A DNA stretch of 64,000 bases from Reinekea forsetii (GTDB lineage Bacteria > Pseudomonadota > Gammaproteobacteria > Pseudomonadales > Natronospirillaceae): contig NZ_CP011797.1 of NCBI RefSeq assembly GCF_002795845.1, positions 3,076,001 through 3,140,000 on the forward strand. The letters are read 5' to 3'. Each line of letters opens with the position of its first letter. The first letter of the stretch is position 1. Positions 24,807 to 33,788 of the stretch are shown here, in pieces. The notes beneath the pieces are model-generated. The model ran no database searches. It was given only the letters and a program-made list of their open reading frames with translations, and was not told where the DNA came from. The translations under genes and the position numbers were made by a program.

Positions 24807-24895
24807 AACAGTTCACCGGCCCCTGCCAACGCGGCAAGGACCACGCCCGACGCGGCACATCACTCGCGGCGGGCCCTATTAGGTAAGAGGTTAGC

Positions 24896-26227
24896 ATGTC
24901 GACAATGACACCCAGAGAAATCGTCCATGAGCTGGACAAACACATTATTGGTCAGGACGACGCCAAACGCGCCGTGGCCATTGCGCTGCGTAATCGCTGG
25001 CGGCGCATGCAACTCGATGAGCGGATGCGCGACGAAATCACACCGAAAAACATTCTCATGATTGGCCCGACCGGAGTTGGTAAAACAGAAATTGCACGGC
25101 GCTTGGCAAAGCTGTCCAATGCGCCTTTTATCAAGGTCGAGGCGACCAAGTTTACCGAAGTCGGCTATGTCGGGCGCGATGTCGAGTCGATTATTCGTGA
25201 CCTGGTCGAAACCGGCATCAAGCTGTTTCGCGACCATGAATTGCATGCCGTCCGGCCGCGTGCCGAGGATGCGGCCGAAGACCGAATCCTCGATATACTC
25301 TTACCATCGGCGCGCACCGGTTCGACCGATGACGACTCTAAAGCGCAACCGTCGGCGACCCGACAGACCTTCCGTAAACGCCTACGCGAAGGCGAACTGG
25401 ACGCTAAGGAAATTGAGATAGAACTGGCCGAAGCCAAGGTGGGGGTCGAAATTATGGCGCCACCGGGTATGGAAGAAATGACCAGCCAGTTGCAGAATAT
25501 GTTTTCCAATATGGGCAAGGAAAAAACTAAGACCCGCAAGGTACCGATCAAAGAAGCCCTTAAGCTGCTGACCGAGGAAGAAGCCGGCCGGATGATCAAC
25601 GAGGACACGCTGCGCCAACGGGCCCTGCACGCGGTGGAGCAAAACGGTATCGTGTTTCTCGATGAGATCGACAAGATTGCCAAGAGTGACAATCGCGGTG
25701 GCGGTGACGTCAGCCGGGATGGCGTGCAGCGCGACCTGTTACCGCTCATAGAGGGCTGTACGGTCAATACCAAGTACGGCATGGTAAAGACCGACCATAT
25801 CCTCTTTATAGCCAGTGGTGCCTTTCACTTTTCCAAACCGAGCGATCTGATCCCCGAATTACAGGGCCGATTACCAATACGAGTGAATCTGCAGGCACTG
25901 ACACCGGACGACTTCAAGCGTATTTTAACCGAGCCGGACTACAGCATTACCGAGCAGTATAGCGCGTTGATGCAGGCCGAAAATCTCTTGGTGGATTTCA
26001 GTGACGATGCCATCGAAGCCATCGCCCGGACGGCGTACCAGGTCAATGAGAACACCGAGAACATCGGAGCTCGACGCCTACACACCATCATGGAACGGTT
26101 GTTTGAAGGCATATCCTTTGATGCCAGTGAACGCTCGGGCGAAAAGCAGTCTATCGATGCCGCCTTTGTCGAGGCCGCGCTCGGTGAACTGGCTCAAAAC
26201 GAAGATCTCAGTCGCTTTATTCTCTAG
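24896..26227 (+). CDS. hslU: HslUV protease ATPase subunit HslU (ClpY)
   Basis: 443-residue AAA+ unfoldase. N-terminus [17 protein letters not shown], Walker [10 protein letters not shown] (about 60-68), pore loop GYVGRDVES, the inserted I domain (about 105-240), Walker B FLDEIDKI, sensor-2 and the C-terminal tail LSRFIL that docks into HslV. AAGAGG 5 bases before ATG. Full length and without visible lesions. Confidence 0.97.
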   Translation: MSTMTPREIVHELDKHIIGQDDAKRAVAIALRNRWRRMQLDERMRDEITPKNILMIGPTGVGKTEIARRLAKLSNAPFIKVEATKFTEVGYVGRDVESIIRDLVETGIKLFRDHELHAVRPRAEDAAEDRILDILLPSARTGSTDDDSKAQPSATRQTFRKRLREGELDAKEIEIELAEAKVGVEIMAPPGMEEMTSQLQNMFSNMGKEKTKTRKVPIKEALKLLTEEEAGRMINEDTLRQRALHAVEQNGIVFLDEIDKIAKSDNRGGGDVSRDGVQRDLLPLIEGCTVNTKYGMVKTDHILFIASGAFHFSKPSDLIPELQGRLPIRVNLQALTPDDFKRILTEPDYSITEQYSALMQAENLLVDFSDDAIEAIARTAYQVNENTENIGARRLHTIMERLFEGISFDASERSGEKQSIDAAFVEAALGELAQNEDLSRFIL

Positions 26228-26235
26228 CGACCAGC

Positions 26236-26270
26236 GCGAAGCACGGTCGATTTAACCCGCCGTGCTGCGC
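26236..26270 (+). terminator. Hairpin after hslU
   Basis: AGCACGG (26240-26246) and CCGTGCT (26260-26266) pair perfectly over a 13-base loop, with three more pairs beyond a mismatch. No U tract follows, so this may be an attenuating or processing hairpin rather than a strong terminator. Confidence 0.35.
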
Positions 26271-26338
26271 ACCATTAAGTCAAATTGGCGCTGGCAATAC
26301 CGCATATCTGTGCTTTAGTTAGGGCTCGCCATAAGTCG

Positions 26339-27880
26339 ATGCCCAAGCCGATGACCCGCATGATTTTCAGTGCCGATACCCTACCGCCCTTAACCAGTGA
26401 GCCGCCCTGCGAACCTTGGCACATTCTAATAGTCGACGACGAACCCAGTGTTCACGATGTCACCCGGCTGACCCTGAACCGACTGGAACTGTTCGGCCAG
26501 CCGGTCAAGCTGCACTCGGCTTTTTCAGCAGCCGAAGCCCGGCTCATGCTGGAGTCGGACACCCAATACTGTTTAGCCTTTGTCGATGTCGTGATGGAGA
26601 CCCCCCATGCCGGTCTGGAGTTAGTCGAGTGGATTCGCAACGACCGGATGAACGGCGCTATCCGTCTCATTCTGCGTACCGGCCAAGCCGGTATGGCACC
26701 AGAGTCGGACGTTATCCGCAACTATGATATCAATGACTACAAATCCAAGACCGAGCTGACCGCTCAAGGCTTGGCTACCTGCGTATTCAATGCTGTGCGC
26801 GGTTATAAGGATATCACCACCATCGGTAGCCAATTGGCCGCGTTTCGACAATTGATCGATACCTCCGCCGGTCTGCTCAAACTCGATAGTTTGGATCTCA
26901 TGGCCAGCTCCGCCCTGCAAGGGTTATTGAGCATTTTACAACTGGAGCGTTCAACGCTCTATCTGGCACGACGTCAGCACAGCTTATTTGCCGAATCAAT
27001 CGACACCCTGCTCAGTTGTGGCAATGGCGCGCAACAATGCGTGAGCAGCGGCCTAGAGGGTCTCCCTGAGGCGATTCGCGCACGCATTGAACAAACCTTT
27101 AGCGATCAAAGCACCGTCGCTAGCGCACAAGACTTTGTCGGTTATTTCGCCACCGGTCAGGATGCCGCGGTGGTCTTATGGGTCGAATATCCGGCTGATG
27201 AGAGTCATTTTCGAGCCGGCTTGATCGAGCTCTATGCCAGCCAACTGGTGCTAATCTTTGAAAACCTGATGCGCCAAAACCAGCTCGCCAGCAATCAGAA
27301 GGAGCTAATGTATATAGTCGGTGATGCCATCGAGGCGCGTAGCCTGGAGACCGGCAGTCATGTCAAACGGGTCGCGCTGATCTGTGAGTTTTTTGCCCAG
27401 CAGTTGGCGCTGCCCAGAGAGTTTATTGAAGCCATTAAGATTGCCGCACCCCTGCACGACATCGGCAAAATAGCCATTTCCGAAGCCATCCTGCACAAAC
27501 CGGGCAAGTTCACCTCGGATGAATGGGCTATTATGCAAACTCATGCCGCCATCGGGGGCCAGATTTTGGAGCAATCCAAGCTGCCGGTAGCCTGCTTAGG
27601 CGCCCGCCTGGCGCGCTGGCATCATGAAAATTGGGATGGCAGTGGTTACCCTGATGGCCTGGTCGGCGATAAGATCCCCATGGAGGCTCGGATTATGGCC
27701 ATGGCCGATGTCTTTGATGCCCTAGGGTCACAACGCAGCTATAAGGAGCCGTGGCATAACGAGGCGATCTTGGCCTATATCGTTAATCAGAGTGGCATTA
27801 AGTTCGATCCCGACCTGGTCGATATTCTCCGGCTCAACATCGACGAACTGGTGCTGCTGCGCAATCAAATTCCCGATTAG
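26339..27880 (+). CDS. Response regulator with DUF3369 and HD-GYP c-di-GMP phosphodiesterase domain
   Basis: About 513 residues. Receiver domain (about 28-150) with acidic IVDDE and phosphoacceptor Asp in AFVDVVMET; a DUF3369 GAF-like region (about 160-320); and a complete HD-GYP domain (about 330-513): HDIGKIA, then HHENWDGSGYPDGL, then DVFDALGSQRSYK. All HD and GYP metal/substrate residues are intact, so it should hydrolyse c-di-GMP. Starts are ambiguous: ATG 26339, 26351 or 26360; the frame is open from TTG 26285. No cognate kinase lies next to it. It sits between hslU and DUF971, which adjoin in Pseudomonas. Confidence 0.88.
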   Translation: MPKPMTRMIFSADTLPPLTSEPPCEPWHILIVDDEPSVHDVTRLTLNRLELFGQPVKLHSAFSAAEARLMLESDTQYCLAFVDVVMETPHAGLELVEWIRNDRMNGAIRLILRTGQAGMAPESDVIRNYDINDYKSKTELTAQGLATCVFNAVRGYKDITTIGSQLAAFRQLIDTSAGLLKLDSLDLMASSALQGLLSILQLERSTLYLARRQHSLFAESIDTLLSCGNGAQQCVSSGLEGLPEAIRARIEQTFSDQSTVASAQDFVGYFATGQDAAVVLWVEYPADESHFRAGLIELYASQLVLIFENLMRQNQLASNQKELMYIVGDAIEARSLETGSHVKRVALICEFFAQQLALPREFIEAIKIAAPLHDIGKIAISEAILHKPGKFTSDEWAIMQTHAAIGGQILEQSKLPVACLGARLARWHHENWDGSGYPDGLVGDKIPMEARIMAMADVFDALGSQRSYKEPWHNEAILAYIVNQSGIKFDPDLVDILRLNIDELVLLRNQIPD

Positions 27881-27967
27881 CAAGCAGGACGAAAAAGCAG
27901 GGGAAAGATTAGACTTCCGCGGCCGATTGCTGATAATGGCTATCGTATTCGTTCAAAAAGTACTGCT

Positions 27968-28348
27968 ATGCACACTGCGCCGCTCAAAATCGATTATCAC
28001 CGCGCCAGCCAAACCCTAAATCTACAGTGGCCCGACCGGGTCGAGCATCGCCTGTCGGCCGAATTTTTACGAGTGCATTCGCCCTCGGCCGAGGTACGCG
28101 GCCATGGCGTGGGTCAGCAGGTACTGCAGGTAGGCAAAAAGGCCGTTGCCATCTCCGGCATTGAAGCCACCGGCCGTTACGCCATCAAGATTATTTTCGA
28201 TGACGGCCACGACAGCGGCCTGTACGATTGGACCTATTTGCGCCATCTTGGCGATCAGCAAGAGCTGCTGTGGCAGAGCTACCTGGACCGGCTGAAGGCC
28301 CAAAACGCCAGCCGAGAGTCGCTCTTTATCAGCCTCAAACAGCTCTAG
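27968..28348 (+). CDS. DUF971 family protein
   Basis: 126 residues with the DUF971 (gamma-butyrobetaine hydroxylase N-terminal-like) pattern: an N-terminal beta segment ([16 protein letters not shown]), the [12 protein letters not shown] core, and a C-terminal [20 protein letters not shown]. In eukaryotic enzymes this domain binds zinc; the free-standing bacterial protein has no agreed function, though a role around Fe-S protein assembly has been suggested for family members. Found downstream of hslVU in Pseudomonas too. Confidence 0.85.
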   Translation: MHTAPLKIDYHRASQTLNLQWPDRVEHRLSAEFLRVHSPSAEVRGHGVGQQVLQVGKKAVAISGIEATGRYAIKIIFDDGHDSGLYDWTYLRHLGDQQELLWQSYLDRLKAQNASRESLFISLKQL

Positions 28349-28404
28349 CCAATGGCTCGTCGCCTGGCCATGCTGCCCGAACCCCTAACCATAAGAACCC
28401 GTTC

Positions 28405-29868
28405 ATGAAATACACCGATTTACGCGACTTTATCGCCGGCCTCGAGCAGCGGGGCGAACTGATTCGAATCAGCCATCCAGTCGATCCGCATCTGGAAATG
28501 ACTGAGTTGTGTGATCAGGTCTTGCGCAAAAAAGGTCCGGCGCTGCTGTTTGAGAACCCCATCGGTTATGACATGCCGGTGCTCGGCAACCTCTTCGGCA
28601 CACCGGAACGGGTCGCGATGGGCATGGGTGCTAACAACCTGGCAGATCTGCGCGAAATCGGCAAACTATTGGCCTATCTGAAAGAGCCGGAACCGCCCAA
28701 GGGCTTAAAGGATGCCTGGTCGAAGGCGCCGCTGCTGAAAAAAGTGCTCAGCATGGCCCCCAAAACCCTGCGCAGCGGGCCCTGCCAAGAGAATATTCTG
28801 ACCGGTGACCAAGTCGATCTGGGCACGCTACCGGTGTGGACCTGCTGGCCCGAAGATGCCGCGCCGCTGATCACCTGGCCATTGGTTATCACCCAGGGCC
28901 CGGATGGTGGCCGCACCAATCTGGGTATCTATCGGCAACAGGTGATCGGTAAGAACAAACTTATTATGCGCTGGCTCTCCCATCGCGGCGGTGCACTCGA
29001 TTATCAAGCGTGGCAGCAGAAGCATCCCGGCCAGCCTTTTCCGATTGCCGTGGCCTTGGGGGCCGACCCGGCCACCATCCTCGCGGCAGTGACCCCGGTG
29101 CCCGACACCCTATCGGAATATGCCTTCGCCGGTCTGCTGCGCGACAGCCGCAGCCAATTGGTCAAGTGTCGCAGCCACGATCTGCTGGTGCCGGCGACTG
29201 CCGAGATCATCTTGGAGGGCTTTATCTATCCGGGCGAAACGGCCCCCGAGGGCCCTTATGGTGACCACACCGGCTATTACAATGAGGTCAGTGAGTTCCC
29301 AGTCTTTACTGTGGAAACCATGACCCATCGGAATAACCCTATTTATCACAGTACCTATACCGGCCGGCCGCCCGATGAGCCGGCGATCCTCGGCGTCGCC
29401 CTAAATGAGGTGTTCATCCCGATTCTGCAGAAGCAGTTCCCGGAAATTATCGATTTTTATCTGCCCCCGGAAGGCTGTTCCTATCGTATTGCCGTAATAA
29501 GTATGAAGAAGCAATATGCTGGCCATGCGAAGCGCGTCATGATGGGTACTTGGTCGTTCTTGCGCCAATTCATGTACACCAAGATTCTCATCGTAGTCGA
29601 TGAAGACGTTAATCCACGCGACTGGCAAGATGTGATGTGGGCGATCAGTACCCGCATGGATCCGGTGCGCGACACTACCCTGATCGAGCACACCCCGATC
29701 GACTATCTCGACTTTGCCAGCCCCATCTCGGGTCTGGGATCTAAGATGGGACTCGATGCGACCAACAAGTGGCCCGGTGAAACCAATCGGGAATGGGGCC
29801 GGCCGATCGTCAAAGATCCGCTGATCAGCGCGAAAATGACCGCCCTACTGGCGGAACTGAACCTCTAG
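28405..29868 (+). CDS. ubiD: 4-hydroxy-3-polyprenylbenzoate decarboxylase UbiD
   Basis: 487 residues, very close to E. coli UbiD over the whole length. Decarboxylates the ubiquinone precursor with a prenylated FMN cofactor supplied by UbiX. Conserved active-site region [13 protein letters not shown] and the [28 protein letters not shown] and [18 protein letters not shown] segments. The start is ATG 28405 ([10 protein letters not shown], the canonical N-terminus); the frame is open upstream only because it overlaps the DUF971 gene. Followed by fre, as in E. coli. Confidence 0.97.
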   Translation: MKYTDLRDFIAGLEQRGELIRISHPVDPHLEMTELCDQVLRKKGPALLFENPIGYDMPVLGNLFGTPERVAMGMGANNLADLREIGKLLAYLKEPEPPKGLKDAWSKAPLLKKVLSMAPKTLRSGPCQENILTGDQVDLGTLPVWTCWPEDAAPLITWPLVITQGPDGGRTNLGIYRQQVIGKNKLIMRWLSHRGGALDYQAWQQKHPGQPFPIAVALGADPATILAAVTPVPDTLSEYAFAGLLRDSRSQLVKCRSHDLLVPATAEIILEGFIYPGETAPEGPYGDHTGYYNEVSEFPVFTVETMTHRNNPIYHSTYTGRPPDEPAILGVALNEVFIPILQKQFPEIIDFYLPPEGCSYRIAVISMKKQYAGHAKRVMMGTWSFLRQFMYTKILIVVDEDVNPRDWQDVMWAISTRMDPVRDTTLIEHTPIDYLDFASPISGLGSKMGLDATNKWPGETNREWGRPIVKDPLISAKMTALLAELNL

Positions 29869-29884
29869 CGCGGCTTCACCACCG

Positions 29885-29919
29885 GCCAGGCGGAGCGACA
29901 CGAAATAGATCGGCCTGGC
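29885..29919 (+). terminator. Inverted repeat after ubiD
   Basis: GCCAGGC (29885-29891) and GCCTGGC (29913-29919) are a perfect 7-bp inverted repeat with a 21-base loop, followed by GCGCTTTGG. It starts 16 bases after the ubiD stop and lies directly before the next promoter, so a terminator role is plausible but the U tract is poor. Confidence 0.35.
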
Positions 29920-29924
29920 GCGCT

Positions 29925-29953
29925 TTGGTTCTAACACAACCGATGCGTATACT
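29925..29953 (+). promoter_or_regulatory. Sigma-70 promoter of the flavin reductase-trmB operon
   Basis: TTGGTT, a 17-base spacer and TATACT. Expected start near 29960, only about 25-30 bases before the first start codon, so the operon is probably transcribed independently of ubiD. Confidence 0.65.
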
Positions 29954-29984
29954 GGCCCAACCCTAACCCTTAAAATTGGAGATA

Positions 29985-30734
29985 ATGCTTTTGACCGCCC
30001 CCCTAACCCTCGCCACGGTTCACGATATCAAGGCCCTGAGTGGCGACGTCTGGCAAGTTCTGCTCAAGCCGATCGAACCCTATCCGTTCGAGGCCGGCCA
30101 ATATACCGAGTTACGAATTCCGGGTTTCGAGCATCTGTATTTCACCATCGGTTCGGCACCCCATATGGCGTGTGTGGAATTGCATGTCCAGGGTGACTCC
30201 GAGACCAATACGCGGCTTATCAACCACTTGCGCCAACAGGGCTCGGTGCAATTGGCGGCCGCAGCCGGCAGCTGTGTTCTGAGTGCTCTGCCCGCTTCAT
30301 CGGCGCCCTTATTACTAGTCGCCTCCGGTACCGGCTTCAGTCAAGTCAAGGCGGTGGTGGAAGACCAGTTGCAGCGTCAGGCCAAGCGACCGATCTTTAT
30401 CTATTGGACCAGTTACCGGCTCAATCAACTCTATATGCTGGATAAGGCTGAGCAATGGGCCGACCAATACCCCCATGTGCACATCGCCGCGCTTATCTCC
30501 GAACACAGTCATTGGGACGATAAACACCAGATGCTGGTCCAGAGCATCCTGGCCGACCACGCCGATGTTGGCCAATGCCAGGCACTGACCTGCGGTTCGC
30601 CGGAAATGGTCTACAACCTCTTGGATACCCTGAGCGAACATGGCTTCCGGGCCGATCAGATGATCAGCGATGTGTTCGCCTTTGCGCCGCGCGCCGCGAT
30701 TCCTAAGCCGACCCCAGGGCAGGAGCCAGCGTGA
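29985..30734 (+). CDS. fre: NAD(P)H-flavin reductase (Fre/LuxG-like)
   Basis: About 249 residues of ferredoxin-reductase fold: flavin-binding barrel (about 1-95; GQYTELRIPG) and NAD(P)-binding lobe (LLLVASGTGFSQVKAVVED near residue 107, IYWTSYRLNQLYM, CGSPEMVYNLL, and a C-terminal DVFAFAPR). The usual RxxS flavin motif reads YFTIGS, without the arginine, unlike E. coli Fre. Starts: ATG 29985 lies 3 bases after GGAG; TTG 29991 (9 bases) may be preferred and would give MTAPLTLATV. Next to ubiD as in E. coli. Its stop overlaps the following start (GTGA). Confidence 0.8.
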   Translation: MLLTAPLTLATVHDIKALSGDVWQVLLKPIEPYPFEAGQYTELRIPGFEHLYFTIGSAPHMACVELHVQGDSETNTRLINHLRQQGSVQLAAAAGSCVLSALPASSAPLLLVASGTGFSQVKAVVEDQLQRQAKRPIFIYWTSYRLNQLYMLDKAEQWADQYPHVHIAALISEHSHWDDKHQMLVQSILADHADVGQCQALTCGSPEMVYNLLDTLSEHGFRADQMISDVFAFAPRAAIPKPTPGQEPA

Positions 30735-31477
30735 ATACCGCCGAAGTGCTGCGTGTCTTCGGTTTAGAGCCGCGCGAAACGCGGATCTATCTGGCCCTGC
30801 TCGAGTCGGGCCCGGCCTCGATACGCGATATCGCCGATCGTGCCGGCATTAATCGCGGCACCACCCATGAATTGCTTAAACGCATGCAACCGAAGGGCGT
30901 GGTGAGCTTTTTCCCCAAGGGTAAGCGGCATCATTTCAGCGCCGAGCCACCGTCTCGATTGCGTGAACTGGCGCTAAAGCATCAGGCCCAGGTGACCGAG
31001 GCCATGGAAGCTCTGGAGGACAAGGTCATTCCCCAGCTGTCGCACCTACAGCCGGTCACCGGTAATGCTGATGTGCACTATTACGAGGGGGATGACGGCA
31101 TTGAATTGGTGCTGAAAGACATTCTCTCCACGGTCAGTGAGCACAAAGACCGCACCTACTGCGTTTATTCGGCCAAGGCGATCCGTAAACACCTGTACCG
31201 ACCCTTTCCCAACTATACCCGTCAACGGGTTAAGCTCGATATCAAGGTGCGCGTGATCGCCATCGGGGAAGGCGGCGAGGAGGCCCCGTTGGCCGATCGG
31301 AAATGGATCGATGAAAAATCCTCGGACAACGCCGGCTCCTATATCGCCATCTATCCGCCCAAGGTCGCGCTGATTTCGCTCAGCGATGGTGATCTGCCGA
31401 CCGCAGTGGTGATTAAGTCGCCGACCATCGCCAATACCCATCAGGTGATTTTTAATACCCTGTGGGGGTCGTTGTAG
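30731..31477 (+). CDS. TrmB-family transcriptional regulator
   Basis: 248 residues. The first 70 form the TrmB winged helix-turn-helix (RVFGLEPRETRIYLALLE, SIRDIADRAGINRGTTHELLKRM, YFFPKGKR-like wing). Residues about 75-100 are a helical linker (ALKHQAQVTEAMEALEDKV). The C-terminal part resembles the degenerate phospholipase-D-like effector domain of bacterial TrmB proteins (VYSAKAIRKHLYRPFPNY). TrmB proteins are mostly archaeal sugar regulators; the bacterial ones are little studied. Start GTG 30731 overlaps the reductase stop by 4 bases, so the two are translationally coupled. Ligand and targets unknown. Confidence 0.8.
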   Translation: MNTAEVLRVFGLEPRETRIYLALLESGPASIRDIADRAGINRGTTHELLKRMQPKGVVSFFPKGKRHHFSAEPPSRLRELALKHQAQVTEAMEALEDKVIPQLSHLQPVTGNADVHYYEGDDGIELVLKDILSTVSEHKDRTYCVYSAKAIRKHLYRPFPNYTRQRVKLDIKVRVIAIGEGGEEAPLADRKWIDEKSSDNAGSYIAIYPPKVALISLSDGDLPTAVVIKSPTIANTHQVIFNTLWGSL

Positions 31478-31606
31478 GCACGGATTGTTGTCCTGGCGGA
31501 ACAAGTCGGGGCGTACTGAAGGTGCGCATTACTGATGTGCACCAATCTCGATTGACGGCTTTGCAGGGCTCGATAGGTGCTGCTTAACGCCTGGGATTCA
31601 AAATTG

Positions 31607-32083
31607 TCAGACCACTGCCGAGAGGGCCTGTAGACCGGGCAAGGCACGCGTAATGACGGTGCCAACCTGATCGCAGATAAGCACCACCTGTTGTTCATCT
31701 GGGCTGTTACCCATGGCCTGTTCGCCACTGGCGGCAGCCGTCGACAAGGCCGTTGCGCCGATGGTTGCCGCCAACCCCTTCACCGTATGCATCAAGCGAC
31801 GGGCGTCATCCCGGCTGTTATTGTGCTGCATATTTTGCGCATAAGCGCTCAACTGGCTAGGCATGACAAGCAGATCGACGACAAAGGCTGCGAGCGCATT
31901 GCGATATACATCTTGCAAACCACCGAGTCGCTCCAGCGCTGCGTTCAGATCCACGCCCGCATCGGCCGCGATCTGGGCAATAGCCACAGCGGCAGGCTCC
32001 TGGCGAATCCGACGCATCGCGTCAAAATCATCCATCACGGGCATCTGCACATCCATCGAGCTTGCGCTCGTCGCCAAGGGCAC
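31607..32083 (-). pseudogene. Remnant of a hybrid histidine kinase: receiver fragment joined to an HPt domain
   Basis: 158 codons. The first 30 match the middle of a receiver domain (MDVQMPVMDDFDAMRRIRQ, including the phosphoacceptor region). Without the remaining receiver strands the text jumps to an HPt domain starting at GVDLNAALERLGGLQDVYRN, with the phosphoaccepting His intact in LMHTVKGLAATIGA. No receiver N-terminus (the DD acidic pocket) or kinase part exists upstream in any frame. It reads as the 3' end of a hybrid sensor gene with an internal deletion and lost 5' end. No Shine-Dalgarno was seen, but an expressed stand-alone HPt protein cannot be excluded. The rest of 31478-32353 holds no other recognisable gene. 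Confidence 0.7.
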
Positions 32084-32181
32084 GGTGCTGCTAAAGAAGC
32101 ACCGATTGCCTTGGCGTCGCTCTCGCCCAAGGCTGCCCCGACTAAGATGCCAATCAATTGTCTACTAGTTACCTTTTTCAT

Positions 32182-32208
32182 TTGACAAGCATACACCCTA
32201 AATAAACA
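32182..32208 (+). promoter_or_regulatory. Candidate promoter upstream of the FAD-linked dehydrogenase
   Basis: A perfect TTGACA (-35) is followed after a short 15-base spacer by TAAACA. The spacer is below optimum. It lies about 145 bases upstream of the ATG at 32354. Confidence 0.3.
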
Positions 32209-32353
32209 TCTGTGTGCGTTCATCCATTAGTATTAGACCCGTTAGAAGACAATTAGGTAAACCTTGTCGAGCCATAAAACGGCTAGGGTCCGAGATGAAT
32301 TCCGACTACTCCTGTGGCATAGTGTTTGTCCGCCTCCATACACTGAATACCGT

Positions 32354-33736
32354 ATGCAAACACTGTTAAACCAACTTATAGAATTACTCGGAGCCCGCCA
32401 GGTGTTAACCGGTGCCGATGTCTCTGCTCGGCCGATCAGCTGGTTTGATCCGGCTCCGATGCGCGCCGGTGCCATCGTGCGGCCCGGTTCAACCGAGGAG
32501 GTCGCTGCGGTGGTCAAACTCTGTTGCGCGGCCGGAATCAGCATCGTGCCCTTGGGCGGCATGACCGGGTTCGTTGAAGGGGCGGTGCCCTCGGCCGAAC
32601 AGATTGGGCTTTCATTGGAGCGCTTAAACCAGATCGAGGCTATCAATGTCGATAACCGCACCGTCATCGTTCAAGCCGGTGTGCCCTTACAGGCGCTGCA
32701 GGCCTTTGCCGAAAGTAATGACCTGCATTACCCGGTCGACTTAGGCGCCCGCGGCAGCTGCACTCTCGGCGGCATGGCCGCGACCAATGCAGGTGGTAAC
32801 GAGGTGCTGCGTTATGGCATGTCGCGTGAGCAAATTCTCGGTCTGGAAGTGGTGCTGGCCACGGGCGAGATAGTTAGCAATCTGCGGCCCTTGTTGAAGA
32901 ACAATACCGGCTATGATCTCAAGCAGCTGTTTATCGGCAGTGAAGGCACCCTGGGCATCATCACCCGCCTATCCTTGCGCTTGCGCGCTCAACACAGCAG
33001 CTATTCCACGGCGCTGGTCGCGGTGCCCGACTTTCAATCACTCACGGCCTTGTTGCGCAACCTCGATGCCCAACTGGGTGGGCGTCTGTCGGCCTTCGAA
33101 GTGATGTGGCAAGAACATTTGCGCTTTGTCATCGACCAAGAACAGACACACAAAGCACCGCTGAGCCTGGACTATCCTTATTATGTGTTGATTCAGGCGG
33201 CAAATTATCACGATCTGGAAAAGGACATTTTCCTCTCGGCTTTGGAAACCTTACTGGAACAAGAGCTGATTATCGATGCCGTGATCGCCAGCTCGATGGC
33301 TCAGCAACAGGCCCTGTGGGCCATTCGCGATGATATAGAGTGTTTAACCACCGGGCTGGCGCCCTATATAGGCTATGATGTCAGCCTGCCGATTGATGCT
33401 ATGGAGGCCTATGTCGACAACCTAACGGAGGCGATCCGCGCCCACTGGCCCGAGGCTAAGGTGATTGTCTTTGGCCATCTCGGTGATGGCAACCTGCACC
33501 TCTTTATTCATATAGGGCCAGATTTATCGGATCGGCAGCGCAGCACCATTAACGAACTGGTCTACCAGCCGTTGGCCTCCTGTCAGGGTTCTGTGTCCGC
33601 CGAGCATGGCATCGGCTTCCAGAAAAAAGCCTACTTGCAATATAGCCGCACGCCGCTGGAAATAGATCTGATGCGTCAGCTGAAAAAGACCTTCGACCCC
33701 GACAACCTGTTCAACCCGGGTGCGATATTCGATTGA
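32354..33736 (+). CDS. FAD-linked oxidase, D-lactate / 2-hydroxyglutarate dehydrogenase type (GlcD-like)
   Basis: 460 residues. FAD_binding_4 domain (about 35-215) with AIVRPGSTEEVAAVV, GSCTLGGMAATNAGG and the FIGSEGTLGIITR motif; FAD-oxidase C domain (about 215-455) with GHLGDGNLH, whose histidines bind the metal/substrate, and the closing SAEHGIGFQKKAY. Closest by eye to D-2-hydroxyglutarate and D-lactate dehydrogenases; substrate cannot be fixed. Start ATG 32354 (MQTLLNQLIELLG) chosen over upstream in-frame codons that lack family match. Convergent with prpE. Confidence 0.85.
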   Translation: MQTLLNQLIELLGARQVLTGADVSARPISWFDPAPMRAGAIVRPGSTEEVAAVVKLCCAAGISIVPLGGMTGFVEGAVPSAEQIGLSLERLNQIEAINVDNRTVIVQAGVPLQALQAFAESNDLHYPVDLGARGSCTLGGMAATNAGGNEVLRYGMSREQILGLEVVLATGEIVSNLRPLLKNNTGYDLKQLFIGSEGTLGIITRLSLRLRAQHSSYSTALVAVPDFQSLTALLRNLDAQLGGRLSAFEVMWQEHLRFVIDQEQTHKAPLSLDYPYYVLIQAANYHDLEKDIFLSALETLLEQELIIDAVIASSMAQQQALWAIRDDIECLTTGLAPYIGYDVSLPIDAMEAYVDNLTEAIRAHWPEAKVIVFGHLGDGNLHLFIHIGPDLSDRQRSTINELVYQPLASCQGSVSAEHGIGFQKKAYLQYSRTPLEIDLMRQLKKTFDPDNLFNPGAIFD

Positions 33737-33788
33737 CTGGGGCCCTTAGAGCCCGACCTCATCGACACAGGATACCGGCGCGAATTGC

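Noticed and set aside
32035-32223. Small minus-strand open frame (62 codons) with a hydrophobic start (MKKVTSRQLIGILVGAAL)
   Set aside because: No family match or signal-peptide cleavage site, weak ribosome-binding site, and its end overlaps the kinase remnant in another frame. I do not count it as a gene.
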